Shown here: piece after piece, positions 1-8,641 of the stretch
Position numbering within the stretch: the stretch's first letter is position 1
How the letters are laid out: the number at the start of each line of letters is the position of its first letter
Source: Clostridiales bacterium
Lineage (GTDB): Bacteria > Bacillota > Clostridia > Oscillospirales > Oscillospiraceae
Assembly (NCBI GenBank): GCA_004558025.1
Contig: SFEG01000013.1
Span: forward strand, 1-55,293
Reading direction: 5' to 3'
DNA length: 55,293 nucleotides
The notes under the pieces: model-generated
What the model was told of the DNA's origin: nothing
Seen by the model: only the letters and a program-made list of their open reading frames with translations
Database searches by the model: none
Position numbers and translations under genes: made by a program

Positions 1-816
1 GCCACAAGCGACAGCTTGAACATCACATGGAAAATCTGACTGGCGGCACCCCTCCCGTCAGATACCTACCCTGTGTAGTCCCTTGTAAACTGTACTTTAG
101 CGCTGATGAAATACATTTATTGCGGTGGCCCGGTTCGGAACATTGGTGTAAACCGTAGCGAGTAGATAGCGGACAGCTGATGGCTGATAGCTATAGGTGT
201 GCGCTGCAAATCTGCACCGCACAAACGGAATGCGAAACAATATGGGGTGTTCCGCTGTTTCGATACCGGGCACCGGTAATTACCGTATCCGTAAGTGCGG
301 CAGTTCGCCACTGAAAACACAACCCCACCGGCTCGGCTAAAGCCGACCCGCCTCCCCTTACACAGGGGAGGCTTTTTCGGAGGCGCACGAACACCATACC
401 GATACGTTCGTTGTGTCAGCCCGGTATCGAAAATGCGGAGGAAACCGTGAGCTTGCCGCACCCCATTGGCTCCCCTGCGTAAGGGGAGCTGGCAGCGAAG
501 CTGCCTGAGGGGTCGTTTTTTAGTTGCGTATCAAAATTGTGCCGATACATTTCTTGCAGCAGCCCGACCGATGACTGCGCAGAAAGCCATAAAAAAGGGC
601 GGGCAATGCCCGCCCCTACGATATGGATTTTAGTGCAGATAAAGCTTTTAGAAGCGGAATGGGCAAGCCCATTCCCTACACGGATACGGCGGAGCACCGT
701 ATTGCACTCGCAAGATCTGCACCTCACTTGCGGGAAGCGGCAGTTTTACGGTTTTATCAGAAGTCTCGACACCGGGCTACCGCAATTAACGTATCCGTAG
801 GTGCGTTAATGCGCCT
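1..816. repeat. Gene-free, repeat-dense intergenic region
   Basis: I recognise no gene here. At least five copies of the CCGGG-core repeat lie at about 111-138 (minus), 261-294 (plus), 401-429 (minus), 541-569 (minus) and 766-802 (plus). Two palindromic elements built around a CTCCCCTTAC-type stem occupy about 321-373 and 466-515 (opposite orientation). The same pair in the same arrangement recurs at 43830-43946. The short open frames here are made of repeat DNA. One frame is open from base 3 to a stop near 149 and could be the tail of an upstream gene, but its translation resembles nothing I know; another frame gives a short tail ending at a stop near base 37. Confidence 0.6.
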
Positions 817-2016
817 CTAAAAATTCGCCTCGTTATAAGCTTCGATGCCCTTTTTGAGGAGCTCCATGCAGCGGGTGATGTCGGCCTCGTTTATGACGTA
901 GGCCATGCGGATCTCGTTTACGCCCGTGTGCGGAGTTTTGTAAAAGCTCTCGGCGGGGGTGAACATCAGGGTGTCGCCGTTATCGTCAAATTCCTCGAGC
1001 ATCCAGATCTGGAACTTCTCCGCGTCGTCGACGGGCAGCGCGGCCATGACGTAGAACGCGCCCTTGGGCTCGGAGTACACAACGCCGGGGATCTTCTTGA
1101 GACCCTCGACAAGGGTATCCTTGCGTGCGCAGTATTCCTTGCGCACCGCGTCGAAGTACTCGGGACCTACGGTGTAGAGCGCTGCCGATGCTACCTGGTC
1201 GATGGTCGATGCGCACAGACGGCCCTGGCACCACTTCATTGCGTGGTTGTAAAGCTCCTTGTTTCTCGTTATCACGCAGCCGATGCGCGCGCCGCATGCA
1301 GAAAAGCGCTTGGACACGGAGTCGATGACGACGACGTTATCCTCATAGCCCTCGAGCTGGAGAAGGCTCATGAGCTTCTCGCCGCCGTAGACAAATTCGC
1401 GGTAGACCTCGTCGCCGATGATGAACAGATTGTGCTCCTTTGCGATGTCGGCCATGAGCTTGAGCTCCTCCTCGGTGAGGATGGTGCCGGTCGGGTTGCC
1501 GGGGTTTGTGAACATGATAGCGCGGGTGTGCTCGTTGATGCAGGCCTCGATGCGCTCGCGGATGGCGAACTTATAGCCCTCCTCGGGCTTGGTGGTGACG
1601 GGGCGGATTGTTGCGCCGGTGAGCGTCACGAAGGTGGAATAGTTGGGGTAGAAGGGCTCGGGAACGATTATCTCGTCGCCCTCGTCGAGGATGCACGACA
1701 GCGCGATCTGCAGGGCCTCCGAGCCGCCGGTCGTGATAAGCACCTGCTTGTTGGTTATCGGTGCGCCGATCTTGCCGTAGTAGTCGACTATCGCGTCGAG
1801 CATCACGGGAACGCCGTCGGACGGGGCATAGGCCAGAACGGGCTGAGAGAAGCTCTTGACCGCGTCAAAATATGCCTCGGGAGTCGCAATGTCGGGCTGT
1901 CCGATGTTCAGATGATATACCTTTTTGCCTTTTTTGACCGCTTCGGCGGCGTAAGGGGCGAACTTTCTCATCGGGGAAAGACCACATTTTTCGATCTTGC
2001 TTGAAAATTTCATCAT
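817..2016 (-). CDS. Pyridoxal-phosphate aminotransferase, class I/II (aspartate aminotransferase-like)
   Basis: Predicted 399-residue fold-type I PLP enzyme, the usual length for cytosolic aspartate/aromatic aminotransferases; it should move an amino group between an amino acid and a 2-oxo acid. Visible motifs are NPGNPTG (171-177), GDEVY with the PLP-binding Asp at 202, and SVSKRFSACGARIG with the Schiff-base Lys at 236. The ATG at 2016 follows GGGAGA at a good distance; a second ATG is the next codon, so the start could be 3 bases downstream. It is monocistronic, with a minus-strand promoter candidate at 2170-2198 giving a leader of about 150 nt. Substrate specificity cannot be read from sequence; aspartate or a related amino acid is a family-based guess. 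Confidence 0.9.
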   Translation of the reverse strand: MMKFSSKIEKCGLSPMRKFAPYAAEAVKKGKKVYHLNIGQPDIATPEAYFDAVKSFSQPVLAYAPSDGVPVMLDAIVDYYGKIGAPITNKQVLITTGGSEALQIALSCILDEGDEIIVPEPFYPNYSTFVTLTGATIRPVTTKPEEGYKFAIRERIEACINEHTRAIMFTNPGNPTGTILTEEELKLMADIAKEHNLFIIGDEVYREFVYGGEKLMSLLQLEGYEDNVVVIDSVSKRFSACGARIGCVITRNKELYNHAMKWCQGRLCASTIDQVASAALYTVGPEYFDAVRKEYCARKDTLVEGLKKIPGVVYSEPKGAFYVMAALPVDDAEKFQIWMLEEFDDNGDTLMFTPAESFYKTPHTGVNEIRMAYVINEADITRCMELLKKGIEAYNEANF

Positions 2017-2169
2017 ATTATCTCCCTTTTCAAAAATGTTGAATTACCATTTAATGAACGCTTTGCGAGACAAAATCGAATTTTGCCCGCCATGATTGCG
2101 TTAAAAATGCAACAGTTTGGGCGCGATATTGCCGCAAAGCTCTTGAAAATGCGCTTGATTTGCAGCAAT

Positions 2170-2198
2170 ATTGTATCACCACCGCGCGGTATATTCAA
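2170..2198 (-). promoter_or_regulatory. Candidate sigma-A promoter for the aminotransferase gene
   Basis: On the minus strand TTGAAT, 17 bases, TACAAT. The spacer contains the perfect palindrome ACCGCGCGGT (2181-2190 region), a possible regulator site. The implied leader to the ATG at 2016 is about 150 nt, with no riboswitch class I can recognise. Confidence 0.45.
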
Positions 2199-2253
2199 TA
2201 ATTTCCCCTCAAAAAACATTGACAAGTTATTTTCAATTTCGCATTGGGAGCGT

Positions 2254-2285
2254 ACCGATACGTTTATTGCGGCGGCCCGGTATCG
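2254..2285 (-). repeat. Dispersed CCGGG-core intergenic repeat, single copy
   Basis: Reads GATACGTTTATTGCGGC then GGCCCGGTATCG on the plus strand. It is the reverse complement of the repeat found at 8494, 24787 and elsewhere. It lies in the 389-bp gap between the divergent aminotransferase and TetR genes. Confidence 0.6.
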
Positions 2286-2343
2286 AAACTGCCGGCGAAA
2301 CCGGGAGACTGTCGCTTCCCGAGACTTCTCTCGGCTTATTTAA

Positions 2344-2373
2344 TTGACTGTCAAGGGCTTTATGTGTTATATA
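2344..2373 (+). promoter_or_regulatory. Candidate promoter of the TetR-family gene
   Basis: TTGACT at 2344-2349 and TATATA at 2368-2373 with an 18-base spacer; TATAAT two bases further on (2370-2375) would give 20. It lies about 30 bases upstream of the ribosome binding site GGAGG (2395-2399). Confidence 0.5.
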
Positions 2374-2405
2374 ATAAAGTATAAAAACTTGTGCGGAGGT
2401 GCGAA

Positions 2406-2981
2406 ATGCCCTATAAAGCAAAAAGCGATCTTACGAAGGCCGCCATCAAAAAGAGCTTTTTAGAGCTTCTGAACGAAAAGCCAATAAATCAGATAAGCGT
2501 CCGCGACATTGCCGAGGGCTGCGGCTTCAACAGAAATACAATATATTATCACTATGACGATATTCCCTGCCTTGTTGAGGAGATAGTTATCGACACGGCT
2601 GAGAAGATAATCAGCGAATATACCGACTATCATTCGCTGGAGGCCTGCCTTGAGAAAATGGCGGCCTTTGCGCTTGAGCATAAGCGCATTGTGCTGAATA
2701 TATATAACTCCTCAAACCGCAGCGTGTATGAGCTGTACCTCATGAAGGTCTGCGGCAGCGTTGTCGAAAACTATCTGCATACGGTGTTCGGCGATGTTCA
2801 GGCCGACCCCGAAAGCCGCGAGATACTCGTGCGCTTTTACAAGTGCGAGTGTTTTGGGCAGATAATCGACTGGCTCAACTGCGCGATGAACTATAACGTC
2901 TGCGATCAATTTTCAAAGCTGTGCAGGCTGCGCGAGGGCTTTGTCGAGATCCTTGTCGAGCGCTGTCGTATCGACAAATGA
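2406..2981 (+). CDS. TetR/AcrR-family transcriptional regulator
   Basis: 191-residue DNA-binding protein. The N-terminus has the TetR helix-turn-helix pattern: a helix reading KAAIKKSFLELLNEKPI, then ISVRDIAEGCGFNRNTIYYH, the recognition-helix signature. The C-terminal half is a helical ligand/dimerisation region with no recognisable ligand class. I place the start at the ATG at 2406, which follows GGAGG by 6 bases; an in-frame GTG at 2391 lies upstream of that site and is unlikely. It has its own promoter, is divergent from the aminotransferase, and is followed by the surface-protein gene, so either could be a target. No target is proven by sequence. Confidence 0.85.
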   Translation: MPYKAKSDLTKAAIKKSFLELLNEKPINQISVRDIAEGCGFNRNTIYYHYDDIPCLVEEIVIDTAEKIISEYTDYHSLEACLEKMAAFALEHKRIVLNIYNSSNRSVYELYLMKVCGSVVENYLHTVFGDVQADPESREILVRFYKCECFGQIIDWLNCAMNYNVCDQFSKLCRLREGFVEILVERCRIDK

Positions 2982-3030
2982 GACAGATCGTTTATAATTA
3001 GATAAAGCGTACAAATCCTCTGCGCTGATT

Positions 3031-3059
3031 TTGGCGAAATCGGCGAAAAAAAGTATATT
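3031..3059 (+). promoter_or_regulatory. Candidate promoter of the surface-protein gene
   Basis: TTGGCG, 17 bases, TATATT, followed by a 70-base leader to the ATG at 3130, which has the ribosome binding site AGGAGG just upstream. Confidence 0.45.
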
Positions 3060-3129
3060 TACATAAAAACGGGAGCTTTGATAAAATTAATCACGGCAGA
3101 TCCAAATGTAAATTACTTAGGAGGAAACG

Positions 3130-6087
3130 ATGAAAACGAGATTATTGAGTTTAATGCTCGTGCTGCTGATGACGTTGACTCTTATACCGGTTGACGCATT
3201 GGCAGAAACGGCCGCGGAAAACAGCTGCGGCAGCAAGGGAGACAATTTAAAATGGGCGCTGGATGAAAACGGCGTGCTGACGATCAGCGGAAACGGAGAC
3301 ATGGCTGATTACAGCGTCGAAGCTCCGGCGCCATGGGCTGAGTGTAATATAGAAACAGTCAGCATAGGGGAAGGCGTGACCGGTATCGGCGATTACGCCT
3401 TTTATTATTTCTCGGCGTTCTCGTTTGTGCTTCCCGACACACTTGAGAGCATCGGCGCATACGCCTTTGCAGGTATATGTTTGACAACGCTCACGATACC
3501 TGAGTCGGTCAAAACGATCGGAACTGGAGCCTTTTTCGACTGCGCGAGTCTGGTAAGCGCTGCGCTGCCGCAAGGACTCACGGAGCTGCCCGATAAGCTG
3601 TTTGACAGCTGCTCCGGGCTGACGGGAGTGAACATACCCGAGAGCGTCGTAAGCATCGGAGCGGGAGCGTTTAAGGGATGCAAAGCGCTCACTGTCACGA
3701 GCATTCCCAACGGCGTAAAGACCATCGGCGAGGAGGCATTCAGCTCCTGCGCCTCGGTAAAAGAGCTTAATATACCAGCAAGCGTGGAGAGAATCGGCAA
3801 AAACGCGTTCTTAAGTATGAGCATAGAAGAGAGCGCGGCGTTTGACGGTACGCCGTTGCGCTGGACGGAGATAGGCGGCGATGATTCCGGCATAGACAAA
3901 GAGCGTATGACCTTCCTTAAGCACAGCTGTGATTTCGGTACCGAATGGCGCAGAGATAAGGACAGCCATTGGCATGAATGCAGCGGCTGCGGCAAAATTG
4001 AGGATAAGGCCGCGCACGAGGATGACGGAAACGGCAGCTGCAAGGTCTGCGGCGCAAAGCTTTCCGACGTGCTCGCCGAGGGAACGCTGTCGGGTCTGAG
4101 CTGGTCGCTTACGCGCAGCGGAGTTCTGACGATAAGCGGCAGCGGCGATGTACCAGAAACGGCAAACGACGGCTCGGCCGCGCTTTGGAAAGCATATAAG
4201 GACAAAATTCTCGAGGTCGTTATAGAAAGCGGCGTCACGGGTGTCGGAAGCGGCGCGTTCACGGGCTGCACGGGGGTTAAAAGGGTCGGAGTTTCCGACA
4301 CGGTCGAAAAGCTTGATCTTAAGGCCTTCTCCGGCTGCACCGCGCTTGAGGCCTTTGCGGTAGCCGAGGGGAACAAGACCTATGCCTCCGTCGACGGAGT
4401 TCTGTTTGACGCCGGAAAAACGCGGCTTATATGCTATCCCGCCGGCAAATCGGGCAGCTCGTATACCGTTCCCGAAACGGTGAAGGAGATCGAAAAATCG
4501 GCATTTGCGGGTGCAAAGCTCGAGAGCATCGGCATGTCCGACACCGTGACCGCCATCGGCGAGGGCGCGTTTTCAAATTGCGCAAAGCTCAAAAGCGTTG
4601 TTCTGTCCAAGGGACTGGCTGAATTAAAGGCGAGCCTTTTCTCGGGCTGCTCATCCCTTGCGGCGATAAGCGTTCCGGACAGCGTAAAGACGCTCGGCGA
4701 GGGCGTTTTCTCCCTCTGCTCGTCGATCAAGACGGTTAAGATACCCGGCGAGGTCACCGTTATACCGAAAAATGCGTTTTCCGGCTGCGCAGCGCTTGAA
4801 AGCGTCACTATACCGGCGGGCGTGACGGCTGTCGGTGAAGCGGCGTTTGACGGATGTACCTCTCTCAAGCGCGTTACGTTTCTCGGAAAAGATTATGAGT
4901 GGGGCAAAGTGACGATAGCGGGAAAAAATGATGCGCTCGATTCGGCAACAAAAAACTTCCCCAATCACACGCACAGCTATGTCGATACAGTCGTTGCGCC
5001 GACCTGCACCGAAAACGGCTATACCGTCCACAAATGCTCCTGCGGCGATACCAAGACGGACAGCTACACGAAAATGCTCGGTCACAATTATCGGGGCGGC
5101 ATTTGCACACGCTGCGGCGTGCTCGAGGATCATAAGCATGATTTTAAATCCACCGTGACCGCGCCGACCTGCACGACTGAGGGCTACACTACCTACACCT
5201 GCTCCTGCGGAGAGAGCTACAAAAAGGATTACGTCAGCGCGCTTGAGCACAAGCTCGAGCTCAAAAACGAGAAAAAGGCGGGCTGCCTTACAGGCGGCTA
5301 CACCGGCGATGAGGTCTGCGCCGTCTGCGGCAAGGTGTTAAAAACCGGCACGGTCATACTCGCCCTCGGCCACAGCACCGAGCTTCGAAACGAAAAGGCG
5401 GCGACGTGCACCGCCGGCGGCTATACCAGCGACCTTGTGTGCGTTCGCTGCGGCGATATGATCGGGCAGGGCAAGGCAACAAATGCCTTGGGGCACAAAT
5501 TCTCCGGTGGTAAATGCTCTGTGTGCGGTGCAAAGGAAACGTCCTCCGAGCCCGCCGCTCCAAAGAGCTTTGACGATGTCCTTCCCGGCACGTTTTATTA
5601 TGACGCCGTTAAGTGGGCCGTAGAAAATAACATCACCAAGGGTACCGGCGCTTCCACATTCTCGCCCGGCGACAGCTGCTCGCGCTATCAGATAGTCACC
5701 TTCCTTTGGCGCGCCTGCGGATGTCCGACGGCAGCGAGCGCCGTAAGCTTTTCGGACGTGAGCCCCACCGACAGCTTTTACGAGGCCGTCCGCTGGGCGG
5801 TCGAGCGCGGCATAACAAAGGGAACGGGCGGCTCAAGGTTTTCGCCCTACGCGACGTGCACACGCGCACAGATAGTGACCTTCCTCTACCGCGCGGCGGG
5901 CTCGCCCGCGGTGAGCTCCGGCATCCGCTTCTTCGATGTCGCGCCGAACGCGTTTTACCGCGACGCGGTGGCCTGGGCAACCGAGCGGGGTATAACAAAG
6001 GGCACGAGCGACACGACCTTCTCACCCGACGCGATATGCACGAGAGCGGAGGTCGTAACGCTGCTGTACCGCACGTTAAATAAATAA
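3130..6087 (+). CDS. Secreted BspA-type leucine-rich-repeat protein with three S-layer homology domains
   Basis: 985-residue predicted cell-surface protein. A signal peptide occupies about residues 1-26 (MKTR basic end, hydrophobic core, ALA cleavage motif). Two blocks of LRR_5/BspA-type repeats (about 74-240 and 327-590) carry the recurring IPxSVxxIGxxAFxxC pattern. They are separated by a Cys/His-rich insert (about 264-311). Residues 613-804 hold four roughly 40-residue repeats with a Thr-Cys-Thr followed by GGYT/EGYT and a CxCG or CxxCG pair, resembling small metal-ribbon modules. Three SLH domains (about 813-867, 873-927, 934-985) each carry an ITKGT motif and end in a (V/L)TxL(W/Y)R helix; SLH domains normally bind secondary cell-wall polymer. 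The role is probably adhesion or surface-layer structure; the ligand is unknown. Confidence 0.9.
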   Translation: MKTRLLSLMLVLLMTLTLIPVDALAETAAENSCGSKGDNLKWALDENGVLTISGNGDMADYSVEAPAPWAECNIETVSIGEGVTGIGDYAFYYFSAFSFVLPDTLESIGAYAFAGICLTTLTIPESVKTIGTGAFFDCASLVSAALPQGLTELPDKLFDSCSGLTGVNIPESVVSIGAGAFKGCKALTVTSIPNGVKTIGEEAFSSCASVKELNIPASVERIGKNAFLSMSIEESAAFDGTPLRWTEIGGDDSGIDKERMTFLKHSCDFGTEWRRDKDSHWHECSGCGKIEDKAAHEDDGNGSCKVCGAKLSDVLAEGTLSGLSWSLTRSGVLTISGSGDVPETANDGSAALWKAYKDKILEVVIESGVTGVGSGAFTGCTGVKRVGVSDTVEKLDLKAFSGCTALEAFAVAEGNKTYASVDGVLFDAGKTRLICYPAGKSGSSYTVPETVKEIEKSAFAGAKLESIGMSDTVTAIGEGAFSNCAKLKSVVLSKGLAELKASLFSGCSSLAAISVPDSVKTLGEGVFSLCSSIKTVKIPGEVTVIPKNAFSGCAALESVTIPAGVTAVGEAAFDGCTSLKRVTFLGKDYEWGKVTIAGKNDALDSATKNFPNHTHSYVDTVVAPTCTENGYTVHKCSCGDTKTDSYTKMLGHNYRGGICTRCGVLEDHKHDFKSTVTAPTCTTEGYTTYTCSCGESYKKDYVSALEHKLELKNEKKAGCLTGGYTGDEVCAVCGKVLKTGTVILALGHSTELRNEKAATCTAGGYTSDLVCVRCGDMIGQGKATNALGHKFSGGKCSVCGAKETSSEPAAPKSFDDVLPGTFYYDAVKWAVENNITKGTGASTFSPGDSCSRYQIVTFLWRACGCPTAASAVSFSDVSPTDSFYEAVRWAVERGITKGTGGSRFSPYATCTRAQIVTFLYRAAGSPAVSSGIRFFDVAPNAFYRDAVAWATERGITKGTSDTTFSPDAICTRAEVVTLLYRTLNK

Positions 6088-6147
6088 CTGCGCAGCCGCG
6101 GTGTCCGATCTCAGGATCTGCCACGGACGCCACGGCAATGTCAGTGG

Positions 6148-6178
6148 AGCTTCCGCACCTTAGGCGCGGAAGCTTTTT
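6148..6178 (+). terminator. Rho-independent terminator after the surface-protein gene
   Basis: Stem GCTTCCGC / GCGGAAGC with a 9-base loop followed by TTTTT. Confidence 0.8.
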
Positions 6179-6186
6179 ATATTTTC

Positions 6187-6215
6187 GTGACAAGCGGGCG
6201 GCGATTTGGTATAAT
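6187..6215 (+). promoter_or_regulatory. Promoter of hflX-yigZ
   Basis: GTGACA, 17 bases, TATAAT, 34 bases upstream of the hflX ATG. The -10 is a perfect consensus. Confidence 0.65.
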
Positions 6216-6248
6216 ATAATGTAAAACAAAAAACGAGGACAATTCGCC

Positions 6249-7547
6249 ATGGAAAACAATGATATAAAAATCGAGCGCGCGGTACTGGCCGGACTTGCGG
6301 CCGCTTCAATGGAGCCGTCGGAGCGCTCGAGCGAGATATCTATGCAGGAGCTTGCAGCGCTGGTCGAAACGGCGGGCGGCGAGGCGATCGGCATGATGAT
6401 ACAGAACCGCCCGACGCCCGATCCGCGCAGCTTCATCGGCGACGGTAAGGTCGCCGAGCTCAAGGCGTTTATAGATATGAACGACTGTGACCTCGCGGTG
6501 TTCGATAACGAGCTTTCACCCTCGCAGATGCGCGTTTTGGGCGAGGAGCTCGGCGTAAAGGTGCTCGACCGCTCGGGGCTCATTCTCGATATCTTCGCCC
6601 AGCGCGCGCAGACGCGCGAGGGTCAGCTTCAGGTCGAGCTTGCGCAGTATAAATATCTGATGCCGCGCCTTACGGGCATGTGGACGCACCTTGTGCGCCA
6701 GACGGCCTCCGGCGGCTCGTCGCCTATCGGCACGCGCGGCCCCGGCGAAACGCAGCTGGAAACAGACCGCCGCCATATCCGCAGAAAGATACAGAAGCTC
6801 GAGGAGGAGCTTGCCGCCGTGCGCAAGGTGCGCTCGACCCAGCGCCGCAAGCGCGAGAAAAACGATGTTCCCGTCGTCGCCCTCGTCGGCTACACCAATG
6901 CCGGAAAATCGACGCTTCTAAACTGCCTGACCGACGCCGGCATCCCGGCAAACGACCGCCTTTTCGACACGCTGGACACAACGACGCGAAAGCTGCGCAT
7001 CGACGAGGTGACCGAGGTGCTGATCTCCGACACGGTCGGCTTTATCCGCAAGCTTCCGCACCATCTTGTCGAGGCCTTCAAGGCCACGCTCGAGGAGCTC
7101 AGCTACGCGGACGTTCTGCTGCACGTTATAGATATCTCAAACCCCGACTGGGAGGAGCAGGCGCGCGTTGTAGACGAGCTCATTCGTCAGCTCGGCGCGG
7201 AAAAGACGCCCTGCATCCGCGTGTTTAATAAGTGCGACGCTTACATCGGCATACTGCCGCACGGCGAGGATGTCATATGCCTTTCGGCAAAAAGCGGCGA
7301 GGGCGTGCAGGAGCTCGTCGGGAGGCTCTCCGCGCTGCTCGACCGCGGCAACCACCATGTCACGCTGAGCATACCGTATTCCGACGCGGGCGTTATGGAT
7401 CTTTTGAACCGTGAGGCCGCCGTTACGAGCCTTGAGTATCTCGATGACGGCATAAAGGCCGAGGTCACTGTGCCACCGGAGGTCTTCGGCAGGATAAAGC
7501 GGTATATACCCGGCTACACCGAGCCCAAGGAGGACTGGGAGGATTGA
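6249..7547 (+). CDS. hflX: Ribosome-associated GTPase HflX
   Basis: 432-residue GTPase of the HflX family. HflX binds the 50S subunit and splits stalled or hibernating ribosomes, notably under heat stress. The N-terminal HflX domain includes RPTPDPRSFIGDGKVAEL; the linker helix contains the family hallmark TRGPGETQLETDRR. The G domain follows: G1 GYTNAGKST (about 214-222), G3 DTVGF, G4 NKCD (about 327-330) and G5 SAK. Length and architecture are normal. The ATG at 6249 follows CGAGGAC. It has its own promoter, and its stop codon overlaps the start of the next gene, so the two are translationally coupled. Confidence 0.95.
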   Translation: MENNDIKIERAVLAGLAAASMEPSERSSEISMQELAALVETAGGEAIGMMIQNRPTPDPRSFIGDGKVAELKAFIDMNDCDLAVFDNELSPSQMRVLGEELGVKVLDRSGLILDIFAQRAQTREGQLQVELAQYKYLMPRLTGMWTHLVRQTASGGSSPIGTRGPGETQLETDRRHIRRKIQKLEEELAAVRKVRSTQRRKREKNDVPVVALVGYTNAGKSTLLNCLTDAGIPANDRLFDTLDTTTRKLRIDEVTEVLISDTVGFIRKLPHHLVEAFKATLEELSYADVLLHVIDISNPDWEEQARVVDELIRQLGAEKTPCIRVFNKCDAYIGILPHGEDVICLSAKSGEGVQELVGRLSALLDRGNHHVTLSIPYSDAGVMDLLNREAAVTSLEYLDDGIKAEVTVPPEVFGRIKRYIPGYTEPKEDWED

Positions 7548-8170
7548 GCGAATATTTCGTGCCCGCCGGAAGCGGCGAGGCGGAATTTGTTGAAAAGCGG
7601 TCGAGCTTTCTCGGCCATGTGCGCTTTGTTGAAACCGAGGACGCGGCGCGCGAGTTCATAAACGAAATGAAGAAAAAGCACTACGACGCGCGGCATAACT
7701 GCTGGTGCTACATCGTCCGCGGCGGCGCCGTGCGCTATTCCGACGACGGCGAGCCGCAGGGCACGGCGGGGCTGCCGATGCTCGAGGTGTTCAAACGCGA
7801 GGGCGTGGAGAACGTAGTGTGCGTCGTAACGCGCTACTTCGGCGGCGTGCTGCTCGGAACGGGCGGACTGCTGCGCGCGTACACAAAAAGTGCCAAGGAC
7901 GCGCTGGACGCGGCTGGTATCGCCGCCGTGCGCCGCTGGGTGAAGTTAGAGGCGGCCTGCCCGTATTCGCTGCTCGAGCGCATGAAAACGGAATGCCTCG
8001 CGCTCGAGGGCGCGGTGAGCGATGTCGAGTACGGCGCGGACGTGCGCATGACGTTCCTGCTGCCCGAGTCAAGGAGTGAGGAATTCCAGGCCCGCGTCAC
8101 CGAGCTCAGCGCCGGACAGAGCAGCGCACAAGCCGTCGGCGAGGAGCTCATGCCCGTGAGGGTGAAATAG
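7544..8170 (+). CDS. YigZ-family (IMPACT/UPF0029) protein
   Basis: 208 residues, the usual length for bacterial YigZ. The N-terminal UPF0029/IMPACT domain is recognised by AxHNCWCYI, YSDDGEPQGTAGLPML and VVTRYFGGVLLGTGGLLRAY; the C-terminal part is the DUF1949-like alpha/beta domain. The molecular activity of the family is unsettled. The start is a TTG at 7544 overlapping the hflX stop (TTGA), with AAGGAGG upstream inside the hflX end. The base composition of the 3' half is notably GC-rich. A candidate small RNA begins about 50 bases after its stop. Confidence 0.9.
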   Translation: MSEYFVPAGSGEAEFVEKRSSFLGHVRFVETEDAAREFINEMKKKHYDARHNCWCYIVRGGAVRYSDDGEPQGTAGLPMLEVFKREGVENVVCVVTRYFGGVLLGTGGLLRAYTKSAKDALDAAGIAAVRRWVKLEAACPYSLLERMKTECLALEGAVSDVEYGADVRMTFLLPESRSEEFQARVTELSAGQSSAQAVGEELMPVRVK

Positions 8171-8181
8171 AAGACGGGGCG

Positions 8182-8210
8182 TTGACATTTTCGGAAAAAT
8201 TGCATATACT
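8182..8210 (+). promoter_or_regulatory. Near-consensus promoter with no coding gene behind it
   Basis: TTGACA, 17 bases, TATACT. A start about 7 bases downstream would place the transcript's 5' end exactly at the first arm of the structured element at 8221. Confidence 0.65.
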
Positions 8211-8216
8211 GTTTTC

Positions 8217-8302
8217 AGAAGCACCGCGACGTGCGGGGGCGTTTTGCCCCCCTATCTGGTCTCTTTTTATGAGATCAAGCTCGTCGGCGGTGTTTTCTTT
8301 TC
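8217..8302 (+). ncRNA. Candidate small RNA (three-way junction ending in a terminator)
   Basis: Read directly: the outer stem pairs GCACCGC (8221-8227) with GCGGTGT (8287-8293), continued by GACG (8228-8231) with CGTC (8282-8285). Inside are two hairpins: GGGGGC/GCCCCC (8235-8251) and GGTCTC/GAGATC (8258-8276). A TTTTCTTTTC tract follows. With the promoter at 8182-8210 this forms a self-contained unit of about 85 nt. It matches no RNA family I can name (not SRP, tmRNA or 6S by eye). An alternative is an elaborate terminator for hflX-yigZ. Confidence 0.5.
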
Positions 8303-8323
8303 TTGTGGTTCTCTATGTGCTTT

Positions 8324-8550
8324 CGATACCGGGCTGACGCAATATGCATATCCGTAGCTGCGCCAGTGTGCAATAAAAAAACGACCCCTCAGCCGACTTT
8401 GTCGGCAGCTCCCCTTACGCAGGGGAGCCAATGGGGTGCGCAAAATTTCGCTGCATCTGCGGGAAGCGAAACGCCATGGTTTCCTCCAATATCCCGATAC
8501 CGGGCCACCGCAATAAATGTATCAGTAGAGGCGCTAATGCGCCTCTAAAA
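8324..8550. repeat. Cluster of dispersed repeats upstream of dgt
   Basis: Contains a CCGGG-core repeat at 8324-8359, the CCCCTCAG...CAGCTCCCCTTACG palindromic element at 8382-8432, and a second CCGGG-core repeat at 8494-8550 whose end carries the small inverted repeat GAGGCGC taat GCGCCTC followed by A's. The remainder of the yigZ-dgt gap shows nothing else recognisable. Confidence 0.6.
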
Positions 8551-8641
8551 AAATTTGAGAAAAAATAAAGGGAAATATGAATTTGCGTCGTATAAAGGTA
8601 ATGAAGAGAAATTTGCAGCATTTTTGATAGGAGGCAACAGC

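Noticed and set aside
1..116. Possible tRNA or tail of an RNA gene at the window start
   Set aside because: A hairpin ATCTGAC...GTCAGAT can be drawn, but no cloverleaf or known RNA signature fits and the region is cut by the window edge.
928..2004. Long plus-strand open frame opposite the aminotransferase gene
   Set aside because: It mirrors the codon structure of the minus-strand gene, has no ribosome site and a low-complexity Val/Leu/Asp-rich translation. It is a shadow of a conserved gene.
8303..8548. Short open frame upstream of dgt
   Set aside because: It is repeat DNA with no ribosome site; its end is the common ATAINVSVEALMRL-type translation of the CCGGG-core repeat, which also appears at 800.
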